Source of the DNA: Fibrobacter sp. UWB11
GTDB taxonomy: Bacteria; Fibrobacterota; Fibrobacteria; Fibrobacterales; Fibrobacteraceae
DNA: 64,000 nucleotides
NCBI RefSeq assembly: GCF_900143015.1
Contig: NZ_FSRT01000001.1
Span: 310,001-374,000 of the forward strand
Direction of reading: 5' to 3'
This document shows, in pieces, positions 7,866-16,238 of this stretch (positions are counted from its first letter, which is position 1; every line of letters begins with the position of its first letter). A program made the translations under genes and the position numbers. The notes under the pieces are model-generated. The model had not been told where the DNA came from and did not search any database. It saw nothing but the letters and a program-made list of their open reading frames with translations.

Positions 7866-8540
7866 ATGACTTGGACTCCACATAAAAAGAAACCGTTGCT
7901 TGTCAGATTTTTAGATTCGCTGAACGAACCGGATGAATGGCCCGCTTGGGTACAGTTCTTTTTGCTGCCCAAGCCGCTTGGTCGCGAGAACTTTTTTGCG
8001 GTGCGTGTTGTTCTGCTTATTGCCATGGCGTTCTTTACGTTGCAGGCGTTTTTCGGCGGTTATGAATCCTGGATTGCGCAATTCCTGCACAACTTGAACT
8101 TGCCTGTTCACGAAACCGGTCACATTGTTTTTAGAATTTTCGGGAGTGAAGTGATTACATCTTTGGGCGGTTCTCTGTTCCAGACCATCATGCCGCTAGT
8201 ATTCTGCCTTGCGCTGTGGATTAAACCGCGTGACTTGTTTGGTGCATCGATTGCGCTTTGGTGGGCGTTCGAAAACTTGATTGACGTGGCCCCTTACATC
8301 GAAGACGCTCTCCCCATGAAACTTACGCTCATCAGCGGTGGCACCGGCGCCGAAGCCCCTTACGGATTCCACGATTGGAATTTTATCTTGTCCGAAACGG
8401 GCTTGCTTTTAAAATGCGATGCCATTGCGTCTGTCGTTTATGCGATTGGTTATATAGGAATGTCGCTTTGCGTTTTGTGGGGCGCTTGGAACCTGCTCTA
8501 TTACTTTATTTACCAGCGGAAAACAGATACGCTTATATAA
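7866..8540 (+). CDS. Integral membrane protein with HETGH metalloprotease-like motif
   Basis: A 224-aa protein with about five membrane segments. After the first of these comes NLPVHETGHIVFRIFG, an HExxH zinc-binding motif next to a membrane segment as in site-2 (M50-type) proteases, and a later WWAFENLIDVAPYIED contains a possible third ligand Asp. The start at 7866 is chosen because it follows the acyltransferase stop by 1 nt; a longer frame would begin inside that gene. The context suggests a role in envelope lipid handling. Proteolysis is inferred only from the motif. Confidence 0.75.
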   Translation: MTWTPHKKKPLLVRFLDSLNEPDEWPAWVQFFLLPKPLGRENFFAVRVVLLIAMAFFTLQAFFGGYESWIAQFLHNLNLPVHETGHIVFRIFGSEVITSLGGSLFQTIMPLVFCLALWIKPRDLFGASIALWWAFENLIDVAPYIEDALPMKLTLISGGTGAEAPYGFHDWNFILSETGLLLKCDAIASVVYAIGYIGMSLCVLWGAWNLLYYFIYQRKTDTLI

Positions 8541-8724
8541 GATTTGTTTCGACGAGGAATCGGTAAAAACAGAGGACTGCAACCCCTAAAATGAATACCG
8601 TCACAATCACGAATTGCACAGGGTGCTCGTGAAAATCGTAATCCGCCTTGCCATAAGAAAAATTGCCACGCACAATGGCACTGATGAAAAAAGCAAAGAA
8701 TAAAATGGCAAGTAAAAGAGACAT
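8533..8724 (-). CDS. Small two-helix membrane protein
   Basis: A 63-aa protein with two hydrophobic helices (about 2-20 and 38-58) separated by a polar loop FSYGKADYDFHEHP. It overlaps the end of the convergent HETGH gene by 8 nt. No family recognised and no clear ribosome-binding site, but the composition and length look like a real small membrane protein. Confidence 0.5.
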   Translation of the reverse strand: MSLLLAILFFAFFISAIVRGNFSYGKADYDFHEHPVQFVIVTVFILGVAVLCFYRFLVETNLI

Positions 8725-8849
8725 TGGTGAAAAAATAGAAAAATCACCGTAAATTGATGTTTTTTTTGACCCTTTTAAATGCGAAAATAAAAAAAATAAA
8801 GGTATATTGATTTATATCTATCAGGGGACATTTTGTCAAGGTATTCATT

Positions 8850-10349
8850 ATGAACACATCTAATCTTGCAAGAGTTAGGAGCATTGCGGTTCTTGTACTG
8901 GCGGCGGTACTGCTTGAAGCGACTACTGCTTTCCAGTATATATCTACGCGACGTGCAATTACGGCTCAGATTAAGGAAATGGCCCAGCAAGATTTGACGT
9001 CTGCTAACCGTACTTTTGAAATCAAGGAAATTACGGAGGCTGTCATTGCGGGTGCGTTACCGGAGGTCGAACGATTAGCGACTCTTGGTCAAAATGATTC
9101 TTTGCACAAAGTCTTGCAGCATTTGATAGCGGTTACTCCGGAAATTGTTGGAATTGATTTTGCTTATCGCGTGGGGGATGATGGCGTTCGCAACGGGTAC
9201 TTTACTTTTAGGGATGATAAAACAAATGAAATTAAAGATACGGTTATAGGATTCGATTATACAGAGCGCACTTGGTATCGCGAAGGGTTGCAGGGAAATG
9301 GCTTTTGGAGTGAACCCTACATGAGCCGTTATTATGTGGCGCTTATGTCGACTTTCTCGCGCCCGGTGCGTGACAACCACGGCAAGACAATTGCCGTTAT
9401 TGGTGCTGATCTTCCGATGCGTAATCTTTCTGCGATGGCTGTGCAGTTGTACAACAACCAGCAGCGTTCTCTGTTTATGGTTATCGTTTTGCAAGTCCTT
9501 GGAATACTTGTTCTCGGTTTTATTATATATCGCAGTATTGTCAGTGTCCGTAAACTGAACAAGGTTAGCGCCGAAAAAGACCTGATGAATAGGGAACTTG
9601 GCATTGCTAATAGAATCCAGACTGCGATGTTACCGCCTCCGATGCCTGCAAACGATTTCGTGGATATCGTCGGCAGTCAGGTCCCCGCAAAGCAAGTGGG
9701 TGGCGATTTTTATGATTATTTTATCCGTGACGGAAAGCTATTCTTTAATATTGGCGATGTTTGCGGTAAGGGAATTCCAGCTGCACTTATTATGTCGATG
9801 ACGCAGGCCGTGTTCCGTACGGTTGCTTCTAAGGAAGATAATCCTGCGCAAATTGTTCACGACATGAATGTGATGGCTAGTCGAGGGAATACGACCGGCA
9901 TGTTTGCTACGCTGTTTGTTGGCGTGCTCGACTTGGCAACAGGGCGTTTACGTTATAGCAATGCGGGCCACGAAAAGCCTATTATCGTGACGGGGCGAAA
10001 AATGCGCTATCTCGATGTTGTTGCCAATATTCCCATAGGTGTTGACGAAGATAAAGAATTTAATTCGCAGGAATCGGACATTGACACCGATGATATCATT
10101 TTACTTTATACCGATGGCCTTACCGAGGCTATGAACGCGGGCGAGGAACTGTTTGGCTTGAAACGGGTTGAAAATACGGTAAGCGGAGAAGGTGATGGTG
10201 CCGAGAACCGCGATTTACCATCGTTCGATAAGTCACAACAATTACTTGATACGATGTCTCGGGCTGTGTCTGGGTTTGTGAATGGTGCCGAACAAAGCGA
10301 CGACCTCACGATGCTGGTGATAAAGTTTGTAAAAAAGCAGATAAATTAA
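8850..10349 (+). CDS. Membrane sensor with SpoIIE-type PP2C phosphatase domain
   Basis: A 499-aa signalling protein. Transmembrane helix 1 (about 10-28) and helix 2 (about 205-228) flank an extracytoplasmic Cache-type sensor that has the block FDYTERTWYREGLQGNGFWSEPY. The cytoplasmic part is a SpoIIE/RsbU phosphatase: QTAMLPPPMP, VGGDFYDYF, GDVCGKGIPAALIMS, YSNAGH, LLYTDGLTEAMN and DDLTMLVIKF, with the metal-binding Asp residues kept. Such proteins dephosphorylate anti-anti-sigma factors in partner-switching systems. No partner kinase or STAS protein is encoded nearby. Confidence 0.92.
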   Translation: MNTSNLARVRSIAVLVLAAVLLEATTAFQYISTRRAITAQIKEMAQQDLTSANRTFEIKEITEAVIAGALPEVERLATLGQNDSLHKVLQHLIAVTPEIVGIDFAYRVGDDGVRNGYFTFRDDKTNEIKDTVIGFDYTERTWYREGLQGNGFWSEPYMSRYYVALMSTFSRPVRDNHGKTIAVIGADLPMRNLSAMAVQLYNNQQRSLFMVIVLQVLGILVLGFIIYRSIVSVRKLNKVSAEKDLMNRELGIANRIQTAMLPPPMPANDFVDIVGSQVPAKQVGGDFYDYFIRDGKLFFNIGDVCGKGIPAALIMSMTQAVFRTVASKEDNPAQIVHDMNVMASRGNTTGMFATLFVGVLDLATGRLRYSNAGHEKPIIVTGRKMRYLDVVANIPIGVDEDKEFNSQESDIDTDDIILLYTDGLTEAMNAGEELFGLKRVENTVSGEGDGAENRDLPSFDKSQQLLDTMSRAVSGFVNGAEQSDDLTMLVIKFVKKQIN

Positions 10350-10425
10350 TTAATTCGATTATAACATTCCTGCATAGATGTATTTATTTCTTTACGTTTC
10401 TGCGGGCACGAAATATAAAATCTGA

Positions 10426-10459
10426 TGTTGTGCAAGGCTCAACGGATTTTTCGTGCAAA
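10426..10459. other. Hairpin-capable segment between the phosphatase and lipoprotein genes
   Basis: GCACGAAA and TTTTCGTGC arms enclose an inner TTGTGCAAGGCTCAA element. It lies upstream of a TATATT box (about 10488), so it is outside the downstream leader. It may be a 3' processing or termination structure. Weak evidence. Confidence 0.25.
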
Positions 10460-10513
10460 CAGGCCTGTTAGAGGGAATAGAATCTATATTACAATAAAAT
10501 ACAGGAGTGTTCG

Positions 10514-12556
10514 ATGCAAATCAAAAAGTTACCAGTGATAGCTGTTTCTGCAGTTTTGAGCTTTGTGGCTTGTTCTGATGTTTCCAATCCAATGGAGGCG
10601 GCCGGCAATGGATATGGTGGCGGCGTTTCCAGTTCTAGCAATGATTTTCTAGGCTTTGATTTATCAAGCTCTAGTGCATTATTTCCTGGTAATGAACTTT
10701 CTAGTTCAAGTCTCGTTATTCCGGGCAACGAATTTTCTAGTTCTAGCGCCGTGAATCCTGGTAATAGACTGTCGAGCTCTAGCGTTTTTATCCCCGGTAA
10801 CCATTCAAGTTCCAGCGTGGTAATTCCAAGCTTTGGAAAGTCCAGTTCTAGCATTTCTAAGCCAAATAACGGAACTTCTAGTTCCAGTGCGTTCAATCCC
10901 GGCAATAGCGGTTCTGGCGATGACGAAAACGATAATGAAGATGCTCGTACCTTGAACGGCACGCAGATTCTTTTGAAAGTGTCGGGCACTACGGCAACAG
11001 TTGAAAACAACAATGGTTGCGTCGAAGTGGCTGACAAGAGTGCGACAATTACTTGCCCGGGCGCCTACTACGTGACCGGCGAATCCTCCGATTTCCAGGT
11101 TGTGGTGAATACTCCGGGTGCCGACAAAGAAGGCAATACCGGCATTTACCTCCACAATGCAACCTTGAAAAGCTCCAATTCCCCGATTCTTGTGAAGAAT
11201 GCCGACAAGGCTGTTATTCATTTGGTCAAGGGTACGACTAACGTAATAGAAGATGGTAAGGGAAACCACGTATTTACTACAGTCAACGGTAAGCAAGATA
11301 CCGCAAAGGCGGCCATCTATTCCAAGGATGACATGAATATCAAGGGTGCTGGCAAGTTGACGGTTACGGCAAACTTCAAGAACGGTATCCAATCCAGCAA
11401 CGATCTTAAAATCAAGAACGGTGACATTACCGTGGTTGCAAGCGATGACGGTATCAAGGGCAAGGGCAGTCTCGAAATTTCGGGCGGTACCTTGAACATT
11501 ACCGCCAAGGCAGGCGATGGTCTCGAAAGTGATGAATGCATCGAGAATAATGGCGCTTTCAAGGATACTGTTGCAGGCAAGGGCTATGTCGAGATTTCTG
11601 GTGGCAACATCACCATCAAGGGGCATAAGAGCGGCATCAAGGCGGCCAACTACATTCTCGTGAGCGATTCCACCGAAGCATCGACAATCAAGATTGAATC
11701 CCCAAACAAGGGCATCTCTGCCGAAAAGTACATCTATGTCAACGGTGGTACCATCGACGTGAAATCAGATTCTTCGGCGATTCGTACCAACTGGCAGGTT
11801 TACATGAACGGCGGTGACGTGACCATTTCGACAAAGAAGAAGGGCATTCACGCAGATTCCGCCCTGTACTTGAAAGGTTCCACGATTAACGTTGTTACAT
11901 CTCTCGAAGCTATCGAGGCTTACCAAATTTTTGCCGAGGGCGGCGTGACCTCCGTTTTTGCAACTAACGACGGCTGGAATGGTGGTGGTGGCCCCAAGAA
12001 CCAGAATAGTTCCATGGCCATGTTCAGCGAGAGCAGCGGCTATATCACCATCAGCGGCGGCTACCATTACATCAGCGTGAAGGGCAACATGGTCGATGGG
12101 CTAGATGCTAATGGTACTGGAAAAATGACCGGCGGTGTGGTGATTGTTGAAATTACCGGCCAGAGCTACGAAAATGGTGGCGGCATGGGCGGCGGTATGG
12201 GCGGTGGCTTCAATTTCGGCGGTGGCTGGGGCTTCCCGGGCATGGGTGGTCAGCAAGGTGGAAGTGATTGCGGCGCCTACAACTTTGCTGGGGGTCTCAT
12301 TGATACCGATGACGGATTTACAGTTAGCGGAGGCGTTCTCCTCGCGTTTGGCAACTACACGATGGATGTTCCCGGATGCACCGCTTTGACCTACAATAGT
12401 AGCAGCTACTATGGTTCCGACAAGGCTGCATTTAAGCCGACTTATCAAGGCAATTATATTCTTTATGGAGGCGAAGTAAAGTCCGTGGCTCAGGTGCAAA
12501 CTGGCGGCATGAAGGAAATCAAGTTCCCCAACGGCTTAAGCTACATGTACAAATAG
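10514..12556 (+). CDS. Cthe_2159-type carbohydrate-binding lipoprotein
   Basis: A 680-aa surface lipoprotein. The signal peptide ends at a lipobox FVAC (Cys20). Residues about 38-130 are a Ser-rich linker with repeated SSSS...PGN units. The rest is a long parallel beta-helix with recurring GG-x-(L/I)-x-(V/I) rungs, typical of the carbohydrate-binding DUF4353 family (Cthe_2159), members of which bind cellulose or pectin. A Gly-rich loop (about 545-590, GGGMGGGMGGG) interrupts the helix. The likely role is polysaccharide binding on the outer surface. Its start is preceded by AGGAG, and a strong terminator follows. Confidence 0.82.
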   Translation: MQIKKLPVIAVSAVLSFVACSDVSNPMEAAGNGYGGGVSSSSNDFLGFDLSSSSALFPGNELSSSSLVIPGNEFSSSSAVNPGNRLSSSSVFIPGNHSSSSVVIPSFGKSSSSISKPNNGTSSSSAFNPGNSGSGDDENDNEDARTLNGTQILLKVSGTTATVENNNGCVEVADKSATITCPGAYYVTGESSDFQVVVNTPGADKEGNTGIYLHNATLKSSNSPILVKNADKAVIHLVKGTTNVIEDGKGNHVFTTVNGKQDTAKAAIYSKDDMNIKGAGKLTVTANFKNGIQSSNDLKIKNGDITVVASDDGIKGKGSLEISGGTLNITAKAGDGLESDECIENNGAFKDTVAGKGYVEISGGNITIKGHKSGIKAANYILVSDSTEASTIKIESPNKGISAEKYIYVNGGTIDVKSDSSAIRTNWQVYMNGGDVTISTKKKGIHADSALYLKGSTINVVTSLEAIEAYQIFAEGGVTSVFATNDGWNGGGGPKNQNSSMAMFSESSGYITISGGYHYISVKGNMVDGLDANGTGKMTGGVVIVEITGQSYENGGGMGGGMGGGFNFGGGWGFPGMGGQQGGSDCGAYNFAGGLIDTDDGFTVSGGVLLAFGNYTMDVPGCTALTYNSSSYYGSDKAAFKPTYQGNYILYGGEVKSVAQVQTGGMKEIKFPNGLSYMYK

Positions 12557-12592
12557 AGTTGTTTAGATAAAATCGATTGAATGTTTAATACG

Positions 12593-12623
12593 GGCTGCAT
12601 CGTGCGATGCGGCCTGTTTTTTT
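12593..12623 (+). terminator. Rho-independent terminator
   Basis: 10-bp stem GGCTGCATCG/CGATGCGGCC (one G-U) with a TG loop, then TGTTTTTTT. It closes the carbohydrate-binding lipoprotein gene. Confidence 0.85.
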
Positions 12624-12646
12624 GCAAAAAAATGTCGTTTGACTAT

Positions 12647-13276
12647 TTAAATTCCGAGAGCCTTGATCCAATCGACATCCGGAGTCACTGTAAGTGTTTG
12701 TAGTCCGCAATTAGCTGCAGCAGCGGTGTTGACGGGGCTGTCGTCGAGGAATATCGTTTCGGCAGGGGAGGCTCCGAGTTCGCGAATGGCGGTATTGAAT
12801 ATCTCGGAGTTGGGCTTTTGCAAATGGAGTTCTTGGCTCAAGAAAATCTTGTCGAAAAAGTCTTCGAGGCGGTTCCCGTTTGCGTTGATCCAGTTCTTGC
12901 AGCAACATTCCCAGTGCAATTCGTTGGTGTTGCTCAATAGCGAAACGCTAGCAACGCCATCGGTTTTGCGTAAACGACGGAGCGCTTCTAGTTTGCGTTC
13001 TGCGACGTCCAAGCAAATGGAATTCCATGCATGCTCAATATCGATGGGCTTTGTTCCTGCGGAACATTTAGCCGCGACTTGCTTGCAAAAATCCTGTGTG
13101 CTGACCCAGCCGAGTTGGTAATTCTCCATGAGCTTGTTGATTTCTGCGCCTTGCTCAAGTTCTGCTGGCGGTAATCCTAGTGCGACAAAGCGTTCGTAAG
13201 CGTTTTGGATACGGATGTCCAAAAGGACTCCGCCCAAATCAAAAATGTAATTCTGGAGCTTGGATTTTTGCGTCAT
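12647..13276 (-). CDS. HAD-superfamily hydrolase, subfamily IA
   Basis: A 209-aa phosphatase-type HAD protein. Motif I is IFDLGGVLLDI, motif II is SLLSNTNELHW, the motif III Lys lies in LHLQKPNSEIF, and motif IV is FLDDSPVNTAAA. The DxGGVLxD form resembles YihX-type sugar phosphatases, but the first Asp is followed by L-G-G, so the second catalytic Asp falls further on. Substrate unknown. A TATATT box lies 7 nt before the ATG, suggesting leaderless transcription. Confidence 0.87.
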   Translation of the reverse strand: MTQKSKLQNYIFDLGGVLLDIRIQNAYERFVALGLPPAELEQGAEINKLMENYQLGWVSTQDFCKQVAAKCSAGTKPIDIEHAWNSICLDVAERKLEALRRLRKTDGVASVSLLSNTNELHWECCCKNWINANGNRLEDFFDKIFLSQELHLQKPNSEIFNTAIRELGASPAETIFLDDSPVNTAAAANCGLQTLTVTPDVDWIKALGI

Positions 13277-13283
13277 GGCTATA

Positions 13284-13289
13284 AATATA
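13284..13289 (-). promoter_or_regulatory. Putative -7/-10 box, leaderless HAD gene
   Basis: TATATT on the minus strand with 7 nt to the ATG at 13276; no Shine-Dalgarno sequence fits between. Confidence 0.45.
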
Positions 13290-13318
13290 GAAAGCAGCGC
13301 TAAGGCTGCTTTTCTGTA

Positions 13319-14005
13319 TTATGCTTCAGTTGCTTCGATTACTTCTGGTTCGTTTGGTACTTGCTGTTCAGTTTTTTCCTTTAACTGCAAGTAGAATTCG
13401 CAGCAGGCTGTTGACATGTAGGGAACCACCCAAATTAAAGCAATGCCCAGAGTGATAAGCGATAAAAGGAGCCATGGAATAAATCTCAGTTCGAGGATGA
13501 ATAATTCCATGCGGTGTCCGTACATCATTTCTTTACTCTTCTTGATGGCTTCCAAAGGTGAATATTCGGGATGGTCAATGAGAATGTATAAAGACATTGA
13601 ATAAGAGAACGCTCTCATGATGCCGGGGATAATCAAGAGAAAAGCCCAGAGCACAACGAATATGCTCATTAAAAGCTGCGTGCAGAACGCATTGACGGCG
13701 TAAATGAAACCATGAGTAAAACCGCTAAATATGCGCTTGTAATATAAAGGTCTGTTACAGACAATGTCATAATAGAATGCGAGAATACCAATGTCCAAAA
13801 CCCATGTTAAAGCCCATTCTATAGGTCCCCAAATGCCGTTGTATAAAGCTTGGCCTACGGTACCATCTTCGAAGAATAAAGACGGAAGATCAAGTGCGAT
13901 TGAGATGATGAAGAATAATAGGAATCCGAGGCAAGCTTGTGTCCACTTGCCACTTAATTTCTTCCATGCGGTCTGTTTGATTTGTTCGGTATCAAGAGCG
14001 TTCAT
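13319..14005 (-). CDS. DUF975-family membrane protein
   Basis: A 228-aa protein with about five membrane helices. The N-terminal amphipathic block IKQTAWKKLSGKW followed directly by a long hydrophobic segment, and the central YSMSLYILIDHPEYSPLEAIKKSKEMMYGHR block, are characteristic of DUF975 proteins. The family has no settled function. It is followed on the same strand by nothing closer than the HAD gene (42 nt) and preceded by the EI24-type gene (46 nt), so the three may be cotranscribed. Confidence 0.85.
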   Translation of the reverse strand: MNALDTEQIKQTAWKKLSGKWTQACLGFLLFFIISIALDLPSLFFEDGTVGQALYNGIWGPIEWALTWVLDIGILAFYYDIVCNRPLYYKRIFSGFTHGFIYAVNAFCTQLLMSIFVVLWAFLLIIPGIMRAFSYSMSLYILIDHPEYSPLEAIKKSKEMMYGHRMELFILELRFIPWLLLSLITLGIALIWVVPYMSTACCEFYLQLKEKTEQQVPNEPEVIEATEA

Positions 14006-14051
14006 ATTGTCTCCATCTTATAAAAAGTTTTTGTATGTATAAATATATAAT

Positions 14052-14825
14052 TTAATTGGATTGTTCTTTTAGAGTAAGTTGCGAAATTGTTGCTGCAACG
14101 GTCGAAACGCCTCCGATGAACGCGGCGATAAACGCTCCGCAGAACAGGTAAAGCGGTAATGAATAGATTGCACCATTCGTAAAAGCAAAGAATTTTAGTT
14201 TGTGAGTTTCTTGACGGCTTTCTTTGGGTGATAAACGCCAACGTTCGTAGGTGTAGTCCATGAAACCGTATCCGAAATAGTACGCGTTGATAATGAAAAT
14301 CAAGATAATAGAGGCTACGCTTCCGACAACGGGTATAAAATTCAGCAGAAGGCAAAGTACGGTGAGCAAAAGTTGCTTTGCTGTATTGCGAATGGCGATG
14401 CGGATGGCTCGCCAGATGTCGCGAATAGTTTGTTTCATGTCAAAGGGAAATTCTTTCCCGGTCAGAATCGTTTCGGTCTTTTCCGAAAGGAACGTGTAAA
14501 TAGGCGACATCAATATGTTGACAATCGTTCCGCCGATAAAGATAAACAGCGCAAAGAAAATAATCGGTAGAATAATCTTGATGGCTATCATGCCTGCGTG
14601 AATCCAACCGTTCATGTTTTCAACGCTGCGCTCGATGATGCCGTTGATCCAGTCGCCAATGCCCATGCCCGAAAATACAAGAGCCACAACGACGATAATG
14701 TTCAAAAGAACCGGAATCAGCAAATATCTAACGAGATTGTTTGCCCAAATAAGGCGTAATGCCTTGGTGTAAGAGGTAAGGCCGAGCTTGAACTGGCTTG
14801 ATTTTGAAAGAACTGTTTTTTGCAT
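14052..14825 (-). CDS. EI24/CysZ-like membrane protein
   Basis: A 257-aa inner-membrane protein with about four to six helices. The N-terminal FKLGLTSYTKALRLIWANNLVRYLLIPVLLN block and the central long hydrophobic hairpins match the EI24 domain, which includes the sulfate permease CysZ. A later DYTYERWRLSPKESR block is also typical. Transport substrate is not evident; no cysteine genes are nearby. Confidence 0.82.
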   Translation of the reverse strand: MQKTVLSKSSQFKLGLTSYTKALRLIWANNLVRYLLIPVLLNIIVVVALVFSGMGIGDWINGIIERSVENMNGWIHAGMIAIKIILPIIFFALFIFIGGTIVNILMSPIYTFLSEKTETILTGKEFPFDMKQTIRDIWRAIRIAIRNTAKQLLLTVLCLLLNFIPVVGSVASIILIFIINAYYFGYGFMDYTYERWRLSPKESRQETHKLKFFAFTNGAIYSLPLYLFCGAFIAAFIGGVSTVAATISQLTLKEQSN

Positions 14826-14846
14826 TGTGAAATAATAATAAAAAAG

Positions 14847-14874
14847 AAAAAGGCGGTATGCATGACCGCCTTTT
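14847..14874 (-). terminator. Terminator behind the xylanase gene
   Basis: Symmetric stem AAAAGGCGGT/ACCGCCTTTT with the loop ATGCATG; on the minus strand TTTTTCTTTTTT follows. It separates the xylanase gene from the EI24-type gene. Confidence 0.85.
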
Positions 14875-14913
14875 GAAGTTTAGGTGTGGTTTATGATTGA
14901 TATTGAAACTTTT

Positions 14914-15906
14914 TTAATTGATGACTACGCTTTTCATGGAGCTTCCTTGCTTGACCATGTAAACGCCTGCATTGTGAACCTTGTTCTTAATAGCTTTGCT
15001 TAAGTTCATGCTTTGCGTGGTACTGATGGTTCCAAGGAATTGACCCTGCATGTCGAATATTTTCAAATTTTGTTCGTTAAATGCTTTTAACTTCGGTGCA
15101 TGCAATGCTGTGCTTGCTTCGCCGGTGTAGACTTTAGCGTAGGCGAAATCGATAGTGCCAGAAGCGTTCCCGTTTTCGGGATATTGGCCTGCTTCGCCAA
15201 GGACCTTCGCTTCGTACATGGAATTGCCGAGTTCAAGGCCTAAGCTCTTCCAACCGTCAAAGTGGGCTGTGATGTCGATGGTTCCGCAAGAACGCTTGCT
15301 CTTGCGCACACTGAAATATTGCGTGAACGGAGTGTTGTCGCCTTCGATGGAACCGCGTTGGACCTTGTCGACATAGACTTCATAGGTGGCTCCGTCTACG
15401 TTAATGGAACCGCGCAGACCACAATCGTCGCAACCTTCGGTGGATTTGCCAATCCAGTTCGGGCGATACGGACTCCAGTTGTCGACGATGTACCATTCGA
15501 TGAGCGGGTCTTGCGACCAGCCGTAAACGCCGATGTAGGAGTAGGTCACGTTGGAATAACTTGAAAATTTGGGATCGGTCAGCTTGAAGTCAGCGTAAAG
15601 GTGTCCGAGGTCGGTGTACTTGAGCCCGCTGTTCATGCCGTAGCGGATGCCTTCGCGGCAGAGGTAATCGTTCACGTTGTTGAATTCGCAGGAGAAAGAG
15701 CCGTCGGTGTAGAACGTGGCGGAATTGTTTCCGATATCGGCCCAAAGCTCGTAACTGTAGTTGCCGATGTCGTTAATGTCGTTGGAGGTGACGACCGTGC
15801 TTTCACCGCTGTGAGTTGCTGTGTTGCAAAAATCCTGGGAATAGGCTTCTGTGGCAAACGCAACGGCAAGACTCAAAACGAAAAATCTTGAATTGAGCTT
15901 TTTCAT
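14914..15906 (-). CDS. Secreted GH11 endo-1,4-beta-xylanase with C-terminal sorting-type tail
   Basis: A 330-aa enzyme that cleaves xylan. Signal peptide about 1-23 (ends AYSQ), then a GH11 jelly-roll domain (about 30-262) with nucleophile Glu137 in the family motif PLIEWYIVDNW and probable acid/base Glu238 in LGEAGQ. Cysteines at 139-142 and neighbours could form disulfides. The last 60 residues (LKIFDMQGQFLGTI ... GVYMVKQGSSMKSVVIN) look like a type IX secretion-type C-terminal beta-sandwich. A single catalytic domain is present, unlike the two-domain XynC of F. succinogenes. A terminator follows. Confidence 0.9.
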   Translation of the reverse strand: MKKLNSRFFVLSLAVAFATEAYSQDFCNTATHSGESTVVTSNDINDIGNYSYELWADIGNNSATFYTDGSFSCEFNNVNDYLCREGIRYGMNSGLKYTDLGHLYADFKLTDPKFSSYSNVTYSYIGVYGWSQDPLIEWYIVDNWSPYRPNWIGKSTEGCDDCGLRGSINVDGATYEVYVDKVQRGSIEGDNTPFTQYFSVRKSKRSCGTIDITAHFDGWKSLGLELGNSMYEAKVLGEAGQYPENGNASGTIDFAYAKVYTGEASTALHAPKLKAFNEQNLKIFDMQGQFLGTISTTQSMNLSKAIKNKVHNAGVYMVKQGSSMKSVVIN

Positions 15907-16098
15907 AAAACATCCCTTTTTTATACTCCAAAGGTAACTTTTAATGGGGTGGTTGGGATACCATTAGTGAACTAGAATTTTAAAAGTGTTGCATGTGTTT
16001 TGATGCGTCTCGGCCGCTTTTCTGCTGTTTCCGGACGGCTTTTTTGAGCCTTGCCCCCATGTGTCGAAAATTTGACACTTTCTTTTGCTATATTCAAC
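15907..16098. other. Divergent promoter region of xylanase and tex
   Basis: No gene seen. The xylanase side is AT-rich. On the tex side a TTTGACA (about 16070) and a TATATT (16089-16094) precede the structured leader. Confidence 0.4.
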
Positions 16099-16230
16099 AG
16101 ACCCCCGAACGGGGTGTCTGGCAGCGGTGGTTGCCAGGCGTGTATCACGAGGGCCGTGCGGGCTGTGCTATCCAATCAAGGGTGTATGGCTCGGTGGACC
16201 CCAAATCCGGAAACGGAATCTACAAGTAGG
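16099..16230 (+). ncRNA. Candidate structured 5' leader of tex
   Basis: A GC-rich 132-nt segment begins just after a TATATT box. Its first element is a hairpin AGACCCCC-GAAC-GGGGTGTCT (8 pairs, one bulged T). GGGGT of this hairpin could pair instead with ACCCC at 16198-16202, giving two alternative folds. Other elements are GGCA/TGCC (16120-16135), CACG/CGTG around 16150 and TCCG-GAAA-CGGA near 16210. A ribosome site GTAGGA precedes the tex ATG. It matches no riboswitch class that I know. Confidence 0.35.
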
Positions 16231-16238
16231 AATCTCAA

